From: Eleusine coracana subsp. coracana
Lineage: Eukaryota > Streptophyta > Magnoliopsida > Poales > Poaceae
NCBI GenBank assembly: GCA_032690845.1
Contig: CM064430.1
Location: forward strand, 3,458,949 to 3,522,948
Direction: 5' to 3'
Length of the DNA stretch: 64,000 nucleotides
Position numbers and translations under genes: made by a program. Numbering within the stretch: position 1 is the stretch's first letter; each line of letters opens with the position of its first letter. Under the pieces are notes generated by a model. It was not told the origin of the DNA and ran no database searches. It was given only the letters and a program-made list of their open reading frames with translations. Shown here in pieces: positions 33,767-45,677 of the stretch.

Positions 33767-33969
33767 CATGGTTTAAATAACTACGGTTAACCAATAGGTT
33801 TTCCCGGTTAACCGCATAACCGGTCCGGTCTAGTCACCTCGGTCAGCCGGTTAGCCGTTAATAACCGACCCTGTTATTGTAGCAAATCGGTTTACCACCG
33901 GTTATCCTGGTTAACCAGTCGGTTTTCACTAAACTGAGCCGACCGGTCATCTCGGTTATTTGAACCTTG
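33767..33969. mobile_element. hAT MITE, 203 bp
   Basis: Ends are CATGGTTTAAATAAC at the left and, in reverse complement, CAAGGTTCAAATAACC at the right. The flanking 8-bp duplication is GTGACGAT (33759-33766 and 33970-33977). The interior is made of CGGTTAACC / ACCGGT-type short inverted motifs. A relative of nearly the same length is at 41688-41891. Confidence 0.92.
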
Positions 33970-34294
33970 GTGACGATGTGCCATGACTTCCCAATATAAT
34001 ATAGCATCAAATTATCAAGCTAACCATCCGACATCCTATTACGTAAATATATCTTGATAAAATTTATAGGCTCTTTCAATTGACCCCATTGCTACTAGTA
34101 GAATAATTTATATAAGAGGGGTAAACAAAAGAAAAGGCAACAATTATTTTTATAGCCAACCTTCTAAAATCATTGCAACTAGTTGCTGTTGAAAATGGAG
34201 GCCGTGTTCAAATACAGAAAAACAAAAAAACTCTTCAAATCTATACCATTGCCAAGAGATTTTTGCTATTCTGCTCACAAAATTGGTGGGCTTT

Positions 34295-34608
34295 TGTTAT
34301 GTGGGGAAACAATACACACGTGAGTAGTATTAGAGTTAGAGTTATAGTCAGATAAGAGCAGTAGTAGTATAAAAAAATAGTTCAGTTATTAGGATTCTAT
34401 GGCAGAGTCGGTTAGGACTCTATAATAGAGTAGGTTTCAGTTGTAATTCTGCCAGCTATATATGTTAGGCACTATCAACGAAAGAGGCAAGCAATAATCA
34501 GAAATACAATCTCAATCTCGTCTAATTCTCTCAAGCTTTGGGGATAGCCTAAACCCTAACTCTCAAACTCTTGACATAGCATAAGACCTAATTATCTACC
34601 CTATTACA
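34295..34608 (+). repeat. 5' LTR of the small LTR element
   Basis: TGTTATGTGGGGAAACAATA ... CTACCCTATTACA, 314 bp. Contains the TATA-like GCTATATATG (about 34455-34464). Confidence 0.93.
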
Positions 34609-34640
34609 TCTGGTATCAGACTCATCAGCGATCCCTTCCC

Positions 34641-35035
34641 ATGGCTTCTACTGCAGTTTCATGGCAACTAGATCTGGAGCTAAAAGAATTACGCCACAAG
34701 TTGAGGAAGTTCCTGGCAGCAGCAGAGAAGAAGGAGGCTGCCAAACATGCAGGAGTGCTTGTCCAAGATATTATGGTTGTGCCTGCAGCGCCTACCCCTT
34801 CGACCTTGTTGTTCTTATCTACCCCAACTCCGCCCTTGCCAACCATGGAACAAAAATCACTCAACGACTTGACACTCCAAGAGTTGGTCCAGCTCCTTAA
34901 GGAAAAACTCGAAGTTAGAGGGGACAAACACCCGAGTGCAGAAGAGGCATCCAAGATTGAAGTTGAAGAAGTGCTTACTCCTAAGCTTCAGATCATAGAA
35001 GGCGTTCATGTGCTTCAGATTATGGCGGTTGCTTG
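34641..35035 (+). CDS. Unknown ORF 1 of the small LTR element
   Basis: The 131-codon frame starts at ATG 34641, 33 bases after the LTR. It is strongly helical: an early LDLELKELRHKLRKFLAAAE predicts a coiled coil, and LNDLTLQELVQLLKEKLEVR a second helix, separated by a proline/threonine linker. No zinc knuckle, protease or polymerase motif is present. It ends TGA near 35035. I do not recognise the family; it could replace the structural part of gag or be a captured plant gene. Confidence 0.5.
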
Positions 35036-35038
35036 ATC

Positions 35039-35461
35039 AAAAGTGATGGCCACCAAATTAAAGAAGACAACCCTGAAGTCGACAATAAGGATGCCCACCA
35101 GGTTGCAGTAGGTGACCACCGCATCAAAGAAGAAGATGACCATCAGATTGGCATCGGTGACCACCTGATCAATGAGGAAGGATCATCGCTTCTTGGGCCA
35201 GACATGCAGTTTAGCTATTTTAGTGCCCGTGATCTGTTCAGCGCAAGGAGCATATTGCCTTCCTATAACGTCAAGGTAGTGGACTGTTGGATGGATGCCC
35301 GTACTTCAATCAAGACAAAAGATGTTGGTGCAGCTAGTCTTTTATGTGATGAGAAATATGTGTATGGTAACAATCAGGCCTGCAAACACTTCTTTCTGCT
35401 GGAGCTAACCAAGGAACCAGAAGAAAGAGAGTACAACAAAGCGCTGCAGACATATGGATGA
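35039..35461 (+). CDS. Unknown ORF 2 of the small LTR element
   Basis: The open frame runs to TGA at 35461 with no ATG near its 5' end, so it is probably the shifted continuation of ORF 1. It contains short repeats of the type VGDHRIKEEDDHQIGIGDHL, then a more globular tail (FSYFSARDLFSARSILPSYN, YVYGNNQACKHFFLLEL). No recognised domain. Confidence 0.4.
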   Translation, partial: KSDGHQIKEDNPEVDNKDAHQVAVGDHRIKEEDDHQIGIGDHLINEEGSSLLGPDMQFSYFSARDLFSARSILPSYNVKVVDCWMDARTSIKTKDVGAASLLCDEKYVYGNNQACKHFFLLELTKEPEEREYNKALQTYG

Positions 35462-35599
35462 CAACCACCAGGCTAGCAGCCCAACTTGCCAAAATTCATA
35501 AAAGTGTACTAGTACCTACTTCAGCAATCTGAAGTTATTTCAACCTCGCTATCCTGATTGTTAGCTTGGGGACAAGCTGCTTGTCGAGGAGGGGAGTGA

Positions 35600-35913
35600 T
35601 GTTATGTGGGGAAACAATACACACGTGAGTAGTATTAGAGTTAGAGTCATAGTCAGATAAGAGCAGTAGTAGTATAAAAAAATAGTTTAGTTATTAGGAT
35701 TCTGTGGTAGAGTCGGTTAGGACTCCATAACAGAGTAGGTTTCAATTGTAATTCTGCCAGCTATATATGCTAGGCACTATCAACGAAAGAGGCAAGCAAT
35801 AATCAGAAATACAATCTCAATCTCGTCTAATTCTCTCAAGCTTTGGGGATAGCCTAAACCCTAACTCTCAAACTCTTGACATAACATAAGGCCTAATTAT
35901 CTACCCCATTACA
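35600..35913 (+). repeat. 3' LTR of the small LTR element
   Basis: 314 bp, same termini as the 5' LTR. Differences include GTCATAG for GTTATAG, CTGTGGTAG for CTATGGCAG and ATAACATAAGGCC for ATAGCATAAGACC. Confidence 0.93.
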
Positions 35914-35942
35914 GCTTTACTGTAATGCCCGCAAAACCAATG

Positions 35943-36087
35943 TACACTCCCAACTGGAGGCGACACAGATGGGCGCAGTGATTTGTTGGGTTCAACGGAG
36001 GTGCTGTTACCGCAGGCGCAAGGCTACGACTATGAGACAGTGATAGACGAGCAGGGGAGGCTGGAGATGTTTCCTGAGGGCCATTGA
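35943..36087 (+). pseudogene. Coding-like fragment inside the hAT element
   Basis: A plus-strand frame reads LPTGGDTDGRSDLLGSTEVL, then LPQAQGYDYETV and IDEQGRLEMFPEGH, and stops at TGA 36085-36087. Its composition and codon use look coding, unlike the flanking hAT DNA, and it has no start codon. It may be the last exon of a plant gene picked up by the hAT element. I do not recognise the source. Confidence 0.35.
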
Positions 36088-39000
36088 TCTTGATCGAGCT
36101 GATTGCTTACTTGATTAGCTGGTTATATCTTATATGTACTTGGTCCACTTGCTTATAGCTTAGTAAAGGCCCAAACCAATGCAGGGTTAACCTTCTTCTT
36201 TCTAGTTCGTAGATTAGGGAGCTCACGGTCATGACATGCCTGCATTGGACATCAGGGAGCAGCTGGGAGCAGGGGGTGTAAAAAAAATTTCACCGGCTAG
36301 CTGGGGCAGCTGCCCCACCCTGCCGTAGGGGAAGCTCCGCCAGTGGTTAAGCGTGTGCCAACTTATGGGGTAGTTGCGCCGCGAAAACCATGTGCTATAC
36401 GCGCGCTCCTCGGTTAACACAAGAATGCAATCGAATAGTCCCAACTTGTTGACCGCCTTGCCGTGGCCGGTGCTGCCCGGAGCGGGAAGAGGGTCGACAG
36501 CTCGGCGTGTGGGGGCAAGCGAATCAACGATGCTTCATTTGGATGTCCACCAATCTCTCAATCACATTTTTTGAAGAAATAAACTATACACGTGGAATAT
36601 TTTCTCTTATGAAGTTGGAATATTTTAGTTCCTAGATGACAAAATCTTATATTTTTCTTTATCATATTCTACGAACAAAACAAAATGGATGTATGGAGCA
36701 TTATTCTTTCGAAGTTGAAATAATTTTGTACTGAACCTGAAGTAGAATTTGTTGTGAAGGATAAAATTAAGAGAGGCTGTGTTTGCGTGCGCTGGCGTGT
36801 GTCGAGCAAGGAATAGCTCGAGAATTAATCCTGTTTCCGAGTAAAGCTTTCTTTACCTCACAAAAAAAATGTTATAGAAGAAAAGGAGTTCATATACAAA
36901 AGAAATTGTAAATAGCCAAAATAATGGGAGTTGTCTTCACATCATGTGACCAAATTTTTGCTTACCTTTGTGTCACCTTTTTCAGTTATTGGATATTGAT
37001 CCAACCGCCTAGATTTTTCATTCAATTATGTCAAGAAAATGTTCTTTGCAAAAACAAAAATGTTCCACCTAAGAACTAAGTGTTGTAGCAATACAATTTC
37101 ATTGTTCTAATTGTTCCAATTGTACATTTTGAATTTTCTAAAATATGACTGAACCAAATACAAAATTTTAGTTAACTGAAAACTAGCAAATCTGAAAAAA
37201 GAAAAGAAAAAAAAGAAACACATATTGTTCTTAACGATTGCACTACATTTATTTATTGTCCTAGAAATATATCTTAACGATTGCACTATATTTATTAATC
37301 AATATATGGAGTTTAGGACAGGTTAGCTATCAAATTGCACTATATTTATTTATTGTCCTAGAAATGTGGTATATTTAAGAATGCCCACTGTTTAATCAGC
37401 AGCAGCAGAGATATCTTTATGAAGGAAACTCACATTTTTTAAGCGAGCATGTGAAGCAGGGGTTGCCGACCTTCCCGTGTTGCTTCGTTGGCATGCATGG
37501 GATCATCGTTTCTCTCAAAGTCTCAACGATTCACGTGGGCAATCCCGGCCGGCGGCCGGCCGGGTCAGCCAGTATTTTGCTGGTTCGCTGCATGCAAATA
37601 TTCTCAGCGACCCATACAGTGTCTCTAGTATCTCCAACATGCACCGTGCCATGTTTCCACGCACACTTGACCAGAACTCTGCAGCTGCAGCCTACAAAAA
37701 TACTCTGTTTTCGTCGATCGACTCTGTTTTTTCCGCCGGCTACGTACGCAAAGGCGCACAAGATGATGCAGAATGGAGATGCATGTTTCCACATTAGGCA
37801 CAGCTGAAAACCGGTCAGATCTGCAGGGCAATGGCACCCACCTTTGCTCCCTGATCTGCAACGAAACAGAAGGCCGGCTTTTCCGTTATACATCGGTTTA
37901 CTCCACTTCTGGGACCAGCCAGGTGCACCCACTGGTGCATCAGTGCATGCATTCCTCCACAAAGAGCACAGTATAGATCGTTCCGTGCACGAGATGCATG
38001 AACCTAACCTCCGTCGATCTTCACGCATGAGCCATGGCCACATGCCTACTTTTTATAGGCAGATTCAGCGAAGCGAGCTACAAAATATGTATGTATATAA
38101 GAGAAATATATAATATATATCCGACACGTTTGTTTAGGTCTCTTACATTCGACATGTTGTGTTCAAATTTTCGACTCAACATTTTTTTCTTAACATTGTC
38201 AGATTAATTATAATTGCAGACCTTCAATAGTCTTTGCCCACACTTCTTGTGTTAACTTTCTCAATTTTAAGATTTACAGACTTAGTTCTCATTAGAGGTG
38301 ATCATATGTCAGGTAAAGAAAAGAAAAATATAATAATTCACATGCAAGCTTAGTGACAAGCAGGACGGGTCTAAAGGGTATATCCTATATATGACATGGG
38401 GGTTTGTCTAGTATCATTACATATAGGCTAGTGTCATTAAAAATAATAATTTCTTTATTTAAAACATAGAAATAAGCATGTCTCAAATGGTTTATCAATC
38501 AACATTAGTTCAAATACATAGAGATCATAGCATTTTTAAAAAACATATTTTTTGGACAATGAACTAGATTTACAAGATCTTGTGAGAGACGACGATACAT
38601 GTATCTATCCATCGGTTGAAAGTTTTCTTAAATTTTAACCAACTCATGGGGCAAATCAAAACACGGCCCCGTGATTCATGGGTGCTAACATGCGTGGGCG
38701 GCTCGGATCGATCCATCAAGACAACGCAAGCGGTCATTGTCAACGACCAAAGAAATGTGGACGGTTGACTACTGGACAACGTCGCTGCGTATACAGAAAG
38801 TATGGACCCACCACCCGTGACGTGATGACCATGCATGCATGTACTTCTGCGTACTGTATCGAGATGCCAGATACGGCATCTCATGTGTCACTGTCATCAC
38901 TTTGCAATGCAGCCAGGTAGGCCTTGACAGCACCAGTAGATGGCACTAGTTGATCATCATGCGGTGCGTGTTGGCCACACGCGTTAATAATATTTCCGAT

Positions 39001-40731
39001 ATGAAACGAAACTTTTTCCAAACAAAGTGAGACATGCCAGCTCGATTACGGAATGTAAATCAGTTCACAGCAGGCCGCACTGTTTTGTTTTCGATCAGGC
39101 TGCACTGGTTGTATTTTGGTCAAACACATGTGAACCCTACTTGACCTTGGCATGCTCTCTGGCTTTAGGTTACACGGGCAGACTCAAAAAAAGCCAAAAC
39201 TCCCAACCGAGTCTCTAGCACTGCTGCAAAGTTTGTACGTAAACATTTTGGCAGCTACAACTTGTTCAAGATAGGCAAAACTGATTGAAGTTATGTATAT
39301 TTAGTGAAGTTGTTTGCAAAACGCTACTGCTTACATCATGCCAGTTGCCAACTCTTAGTCTCAGCAGGCAGCCCAGCAGTCATGATGATTTCCAACCGAA
39401 TTCATTTCTGAAAATTCAATAATAAGTACACCTTAATTTATGGATATATAGTTGAAAAACATACTAAATTCTCTGGCTTTATCATCTCTCCATCTCTGCC
39501 TGCTCCAACAAGTGATATGTTGCTTTCTTTCACCTTCAGTTCCCTTTCTCCCGTGACAGCCATCTTTTTCTATGACGATCCGCAAACAAAAGTTAATTAA
39601 CGTATCCACGAGTTGAGGTTCTAGGTTTCTTTCTCCCTTTTCCTGTATCGTTTATATATTTTCCTGTATGGAAAATCCGGCTTGACACATGCTGACCAAG
39701 ATATCCATGTTGCCGGGCCTCACCTTGTGATGACTAGCTACAGTCTTAGGTTATGAATCTAGAGAGGATGCTCAAGCTCCTTGTCCTGAAAGACCTTTGC
39801 TGGTGTTGCTATCGATGTCAAGTGCAGTCCTACGCCTGCAAAGACTCTTCTGTTTCTAGTTGTGATGCAAGGAGACGAGGAAATTGATTTACTCTTAATA
39901 GGCGGGTCTGTACCACTACTCTAATATCATCAAAGTTGATTACTTACCAAGAGATTATGCGCGCGTCATCCACACCCTGTTACTGTGGATCTATACAATA
40001 ATGTCAAATTTTCATATATAGCGAACGTGGTAAATAATAGGTAGGCATAATGGGCCACTGTTAATCTTCTCTTTAGAAAATACAAAATAAAAATATATCT
40101 GGACACCGTCCAAGCATCCACATCATTTGCACAATTTCTCGTACCAATACTAGCTTATAATATGAGCAGCTATGGCTGAATACATATATATATATGTGAA
40201 GAAGTCGCTTTAGTTGGAGCATTAGAAACATGTACGATATGTTGTGTGTGATGCAAGAACAAAACAAACGCACACATAATAATTTGTGCAATCTTTCTTT
40301 ATCATGATGTGTCTGGGGATTAATAACAAACGAAGCAATGTCTGTAGCTAACTGTAGTCAACTCTAGCTCATAGGGATGAGTGGATTCAAGGGATAAACA
40401 ATTGGCAAATGGAGTGAATATAATAGTTTACAGGAGATATGCAGCAGGATAAATGGGAAGGCAAGTTGTCTCCATCGCCTTTTCTTTTTTTAGTTATTGA
40501 TTTGTGTGGTCATATTGGCAGGTCCCATCCATTTTCCATGTTATCTAATATGCAAGAGGGCTGGTATTATCTGTCCGTTGGGATTTAACTTGATGACATG
40601 GTGGACACGCGTGAGCCTTGACTATTCAAAAAAGTGAAGTAAAACCCCAAACAAAAAACAGTGAATAGAAAAGAAAATAGAAAGATCATGACAGAGGACC
40701 GATGCTAAATTTGTCGCTCAGTTAGGCTAGT

Positions 40732-41030
40732 TCTAATGGAAGGTTTTATATTGTTGTTTTCAAAGTGTAACATAAACAGCAAGGATAATTGAAACCATAG
40801 ATATAGTTTTATTTTGTTATTTTCTAGATAACACATGTAAGAGATAACTGTTTTGGAAACAATATAGACATGGTTTCATCTAGATGAAACTCCTTTATTC
40901 TCTTTCCTTATTAATTTCTTACCACATCATCTAAAATGATGACATGGCATCCTATTTAATGAGAATGATTGAATAACAAATGGTGCCACATCATCTAAAA
41001 TGAATAGCCTTATTGCAAAATGCTAATAAT
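40732..41030. mobile_element. Probable Tourist-like MITE, degenerate
   Basis: Contains phrases common in grass MITEs: GTTCTAATGGAAGGTTT at the left, and TTATTAATTTCTTACCACAT followed by ATGATGACATGGCATCCTAT further in. CACATCATCTAAAATGA appears twice (near 40922 and 40986). The ends and target duplication could not be fixed. Confidence 0.45.
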
Positions 41031-41687
41031 AGCGCACTGATTAATACAGGTCCTAAATCCAATGATTGAATAACAAATGGTGCCTGATATCATGAAGGTT
41101 CGTTAGAGTACAGCCTTTAAAAAAAAACTTAAGGCTCCAACAGTATATTATGCCCTCAATTTTCATGAGTTTCAAATTATTCCGAATTTGGTTTGTCAAA
41201 TGACGCGGCGCTTCTTGTTACAAGGTTTTTCAAAGCACACCATTAAATCACTTCCTTTTTGCTAAGTACTTTAGTGGTATGTACTATTGCTGATTATTTG
41301 ACCGAATGGGGCTTTCTAGGAGATTTAGTATATACATGCTGCTTCCGGTGCTCTCCTCTCGTCGTCTTATAAGAAAGGCTCTTTGATGCTAACACACATT
41401 GGGCCATGCCAAATTTGTTTTGGCCTCACCTGGATACTAATAACCAAAACATCATGTTCTTTGTCATCAGAACTGACCTAATTTTGCCATTTATATAGAA
41501 ACAAAAAAATTTGAGCAGCATATATCTTAGAGGCTAAAATGAAGGAAAAGAAAGCGTATAATAGTGCATGCCTTTTTTTGTGAAAAGGACATTGGTACCA
41601 AGTATCATTAGGTTGCAATGACATTTTCTTACTATCTGGGCCATGCATTGATCAAGAAATGTTCATCTAGATAATTATTCTCATGAT

Positions 41688-41891
41688 CAAGGATTAAAAA
41701 ACGTTGAAAACCAGACAGTTTTCGTGGTTTTTGATAAAACCGCTCCGGTCCGGTTTCACTGAACGTCTGGTTTATCAAAAAAACCAACCCTGTGTACTAT
41801 AACAAAAATGGTTTTCGGTCGGTTTTTCCGATTTACCGAACTGGTTTTCAACGATATAAAAATCGTTACTATACCGGTTTTTTATTCCTTG
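41688..41891. mobile_element. hAT MITE, 204 bp
   Basis: Ends are CAAGGATTAAAAAACG at the left and, in reverse complement, CAAGGAATAAAAAACC at the right. Flanks are CTCATGAT (41680-41687) and CCCATGAT (41892-41899), an 8-bp duplication with one change. The interior has GGTTTTTCCG / CCGGTTT motifs. Length and organisation match the MITE at 33767-33969. Confidence 0.85.
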
Positions 41892-42490
41892 CCCATGATT
41901 CCAACGTCTTTATACGATGACAAAGCGGATTCAGTGGGGCACAGGGGAGTTGGTGTAACTTCCCGGTATAAACGAGTCTAGTCATTTTTGCTCAACAATA
42001 CGTTGTCACAGATGGGCTGGTCAATAGGATCCTTTCCTTGGTGTTGAACCATGTACAATTTCTCAATTATAACACTATGTTGCATTTTACCATGCCTGTC
42101 CTCCTAATCACCAAGTACATGTTTAATTAAGAAACTATATAAGCAACAGAACTTAGGACTATCTCGCGCACACAAAAAAAAAGGGGGTCAGAACTTAGGA
42201 CAGTGCATAACAGATGGTGAGATCTCATTGGGAGAGTAAAAAATGTTGAGTGGTGACACAGGTGGCGATTAGAATATGTAACTTGGGGTCCCCTGTGGAT
42301 GGAGGGCATGTGCCCGGGGCAGGCCGCGCAAGCATCAGCTTCAGCTCCCATGGTGACGGTGTGCACTGGCCGTCCATTGGGCGCCGATGAGATCGGACGT
42401 GCCAGCGAGCCCATTAGCACGGGCCGCGTGGACCGCCGCCTCTGCTCGTCGCATCTCGTAACAGCCACAAGTGTACGCACCCGGTCTATA

Positions 42491-42507
42491 CCCCCCCCCC
42501 CCCCCCC
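42491..42507. repeat. 17-base C homopolymer
   Basis: A C run followed by A and five more C. With 3528-3540, 6661-6675 and 33278-33299 it is one of four long G/C runs in the window. Confidence 0.9.
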
Positions 42508-43293
42508 ACCCCCGGTCATTTTGCCCCCTTTGCGTTGACAACAATAATTGTCATGTAGTTCCTTAATTTTGCTATATAAATGTATAAGAGGCATGCTTCG
42601 TGCGTGAAAGTTAGTAAATCTAAAGATCATCAATACCACAATTAATAAATCTTCAAATTAGCTTAATGTCCAGATTATTGAAAAAAAAGTCCAATAAATA
42701 TGATTGGATATGCCTTTACTTGCTTCATCCCAAACACAATGCAATAGTTTTAGACTCATGTATTGCCATGCTTTTGTATTGGCTAGACACTGGCTAGATA
42801 AATTGAGTTGGACATTTAGCATTTACAGTACTGTTCATCTCTGATTCCATCTCATTCTCTTGAATCTTTTCTAGTAATAACATTTTTTTGTTGTCTCCAC
42901 GTCTTGCATCAAGGGGATGAACTATAGTGAAGCTACATCTCAATTTAAGTCTTAGGTAACATCAATAACTCTATGTAAACCACATGATCAGCTTCACATG
43001 AGGGTTGTTGTAATTACAAACCTTCTTTATCTTATCATCTCACTAATATCCTTCATGTCATCTCCTTGCGAGCTGTACATCACTGCTGGTTACTAGTCTC
43101 TACATATGTGCAGTCACATACTAGCTACTTCATGATGCCATAATGCCATTATCATTTTGTCTTACATTACCATTTTAGTTGAATTGGCTCTTTTACCTCA
43201 CATGTTCTGATAGTGGATCTCAATCATTCGTGGCTTTCTTAGGCCCTAGTTCGATCCAACTTTCTAAAGCTAATTGTAACTTGCTGGTTAATA

Positions 43294-43450
43294 CTCCCTC
43301 CGTCTCATATTACTTGTCTCTCTTTCAATATATTTCTCTCTTTCAATCTCTCTCTCTCTCTCTCTCTCTCTTCCTACACACCTAACTTTTTCATCTCTCC
43401 TTAATCTCCATGCTCAATCTTAAAATGACAATAATATGGGACAGAGGGAG
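43294..43450. mobile_element. Stowaway MITE upstream of EIN2
   Basis: Ends CTCCCTCCGTCTCATATTA and TAATATGGGACAGAGGGAG form the classic Stowaway (Tc1/mariner) inverted repeat, flanked by TA on both sides (43292-43293, 43451-43452). The 157-bp element contains a (TC)n run near 43350-43371. It lies about 1 kb upstream of the likely EIN2 first exon. Confidence 0.95.
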
Positions 43451-44379
43451 TACTAATGACTAATTATTACCTTATTATCATTAGCTAGGGACAACTTCAA
43501 TCCCAAACTAATAAGGTGGCTGGATTTTCAATTAGTCTATTATTTGCTATTAATTGGATTAGGCCAGCTAACTAAATAATAGTTAGACGAAGATCAACTA
43601 ATTACTAGCTGACCTAAAGGTAATTTTAATAGTTACCTATCAATTTTGGTGAGTTTAAACATGGTCTTGGTCTAACGTAGAACCATGCTCATAGCCCAAG
43701 CTAGGTGCTGATATTGGTTTTTAAATATTTTAAAACACTCAAATATCCCATATTTCAATCATTGATAAAAGAGGCCTTTATATTGCCACCAGATTTCTCA
43801 TCAAGCTGCAACGTCAAACATATTATTGCCATGTTCACAAGAAAGAAATATATTCATGAGAAATGAGCCAAGTACCCATAAAAAAATTCAAAATAGCGTG
43901 ACAGTTAAGAGCATGCAAATGCTTAGCTTTTGCAGCGGCATAAACCAAGCAACTCTCAAAAAGTATCAATCGTCAACAGCATTACTGCCAAACACAATCA
44001 AAAAGGTGCCACGTTGACACTTTCATGTTATCCCAAACAGTGAAAGCAACAAGCACTATATATAGCGATTTTGTTGTTTCATTAACTTTTGTTTGTGATT
44101 TTAGTTTTTGCATGATACTTCCACTTTTTTTTATCTTCTTTTACCTAATTGTCCTTTTTTCAATTACGTTTCTAAGTAGAAGAAGTAATTAGTACATACA
44201 GTCAAATAAATAAAAAAATTGGGAAACTGAAAAAGGAGAAAAAATACATATTCTCAAATGAGGGCTAGTCCATAGACAGAGTCTAGCCCGTGACAGCAAG
44301 AAACACTGCACACTAAGCGCAGAATCTTCACCAACAATATGAATAAAAAATTCTGAAGAAGCCAAGGAAGAAAAAATAA

Positions 44380-45677
44380 AAAAATAAAAGAAAACAGAGC
44401 AGAAAAGAGCAGAGAGCAAGCTGAAAGCCTCAGGCCCTCAGCTCGCTTCTCCTCTTCTTCCTCAGATAAGGAGGCCCCAGGCCAGGGAAAAAAGCTGCAA
44501 ATTTTCCTTAAGTAGTCCGAGGACTGAGCCGCTTGCCAGGAGCAGCAGGAGGTATGATTCTTGCATTGATTGTCCCCTGCAATTCCCCTCAATTTTTGTT
44601 GGTTTTTTCGAGATGCTTTTGCAAGTTTTCTCCGGTTGGAAGCGACCTGGGCACGAGTTCTACCATGTTGCAATACGGTTAGGAGAAATTTCTAGCGGAT
44701 CTCGTTCGGGCTTGTTTCTTATTAGCAGTTGATTTCCAAGAACAGACTGGTCCCTCAGGGCGCGATCTCAGTAGTTTCTCCGCCTCAAAGATCGGAACCA
44801 GATCTCTGCTCGAGCAGCCCTGTGCTTTTTCGTTGAATCCCTTGATTTTATGATGGGTTTGGACTGGCGTTTTTCAGTTACTTTTGTTTTCCTCCTAGGC
44901 TTAGCTAACCGTATTGTCAGTTTGAATTCGTTAATCATGTGAATCCTGCGGTTATAGAAGTACGTATGGATTAATTTTTTCCTAAAATTCGGGAAGGTTT
45001 AACTAAAAGATTTTTGGCTCTAAAGGTTGGAAGCTTTTGGGGGGAATTCTCCTAGTTCATCACGCAATAGAAATGCGTGTTTTGGATAGATTTGATTGTT
45101 GCTGGGCTAAAAATGCATTGTTGATATACCCCTTTTAAGCTCTGGCCTGTGCTACCTGTAACTACAATTCCCTATTCTGTTTCCTTTTGTTAATTTGGTC
45201 CTACTAATGTTTGTGTTTTAGCGTGAAGGATTTTAGTTTCTCCTGGCTTATTGGGTTGTTTTGAATCATTTTTCCAGGTGAATCAGGCTAGGGTTTTATT
45301 GCCCCCTTGTGCACAAAGATCCACTAACTATCTTGGTAAAATTCCAATCTTTATCTGTTCTGTTTTCTTCCTGGGAAGCCTCCTTCGCGGGGTGCATAAA
45401 CTGCCTGGTAGAGTACACGCTGCCCTTTCTGGAGAAGGAAACTGTTTACTTGCCGTGAAGCTGCATGAACTGGAGCCACCTGAATGCTGTGGATAGTTCT
45501 CATGTGGATGATTGGATCAGCGGTCTTAGCATTTGGAGGTTTTAATCAGATGGTTTATGGATCATAGCAGGATTGACTAAGCGGCCAAATTTTGGCTACT
45601 GTTGTTTCTCTGTATACTGGTGTGTTTTTCTACTGATCTGTTGCTGCATAGGAAGCCAATCTCTTTTTTCCCGTGCC
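44380..45677 (+). promoter_or_regulatory. EIN2: EIN2 5' leader with introns
   Basis: A likely non-coding first exon (pyrimidine-rich, CGCTTCTCCTCTTCTTCCTC) ends before GTATGATT near 44552. A second begins after TTTTTCCAG at 45278. EIN2 genes in plants typically have intron-containing leaders, which supports this reading. Several short ATG-initiated frames precede the main start and could act as uORFs. Exon limits here are inferred. Confidence 0.55.

Larger units (their letters stand above)
34295..35913 (+). mobile_element. Small non-autonomous LTR retrotransposon with unknown ORFs
   Basis: LTRs are 34295-34608 and 35600-35913, both 314 bp, bounded by the 5-bp duplication GCTTT (34290-34294 and 35914-35918). 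They start TGTTATGTGGGG and end ATTACA. A primer site TGGTATCAGA (tRNA-Met type) follows the 5' LTR and a polypurine tract GAGGAGGGGAGTGA precedes the 3' LTR. The 991-bp interior carries two open frames that are neither gag nor pol by any motif I can see. By eye the LTRs differ at about a dozen positions. Mobilisation would need proteins supplied by another element, probably copia-like given the primer site. Confidence 0.94.
33603..36345. mobile_element. Non-autonomous hAT element hosting two nested insertions
   Basis: The termini are CAGTGGCGGAGC at the left and GCTCCGCCAGTG at the right, a perfect 12-bp inverted repeat. They are flanked by the 8-bp duplication GTTAAGCG (33595-33602 and 36346-36353). 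The 2743-bp span contains a 203-bp hAT MITE (33767-33969) and a 1619-bp LTR element (34295-35913). The hAT's own sequence is therefore about 0.9 kb and lacks a transposase. A coding-like fragment remains near its right end (35943-36087). Confidence 0.95.
36354..43293. other. Gene-poor intergenic region
   Basis: About 7 kb of AT-rich DNA. Open frames near 37450-38110, 38570-38920 and 42130-42640 are short, overlap on both strands and show no domain, so I do not call genes. Identified contents are a probable MITE at 40732-41030, a hAT MITE at 41688-41891 and a C run at 42491-42507. A short repeat of TTGCACTA(C/T)ATTTATTTATTGTCCTAG occurs twice, near 37238 and 37334. Confidence 0.5.

Noticed and set aside
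37451..38113. Overlapping ORFs on both strands in the large intergenic region
   Set aside because: No domain, no splice support and equal openness on both strands.
42127..42639. 170-codon minus-strand ORF
   Set aside because: It passes through the C homopolymer and has no recognisable domain; composition is not coding-like.
44254..44673. Minus-strand ORFs over the EIN2 first leader exon
   Set aside because: Antisense to the leader, low-complexity phenylalanine- and leucine-rich; likely chance.
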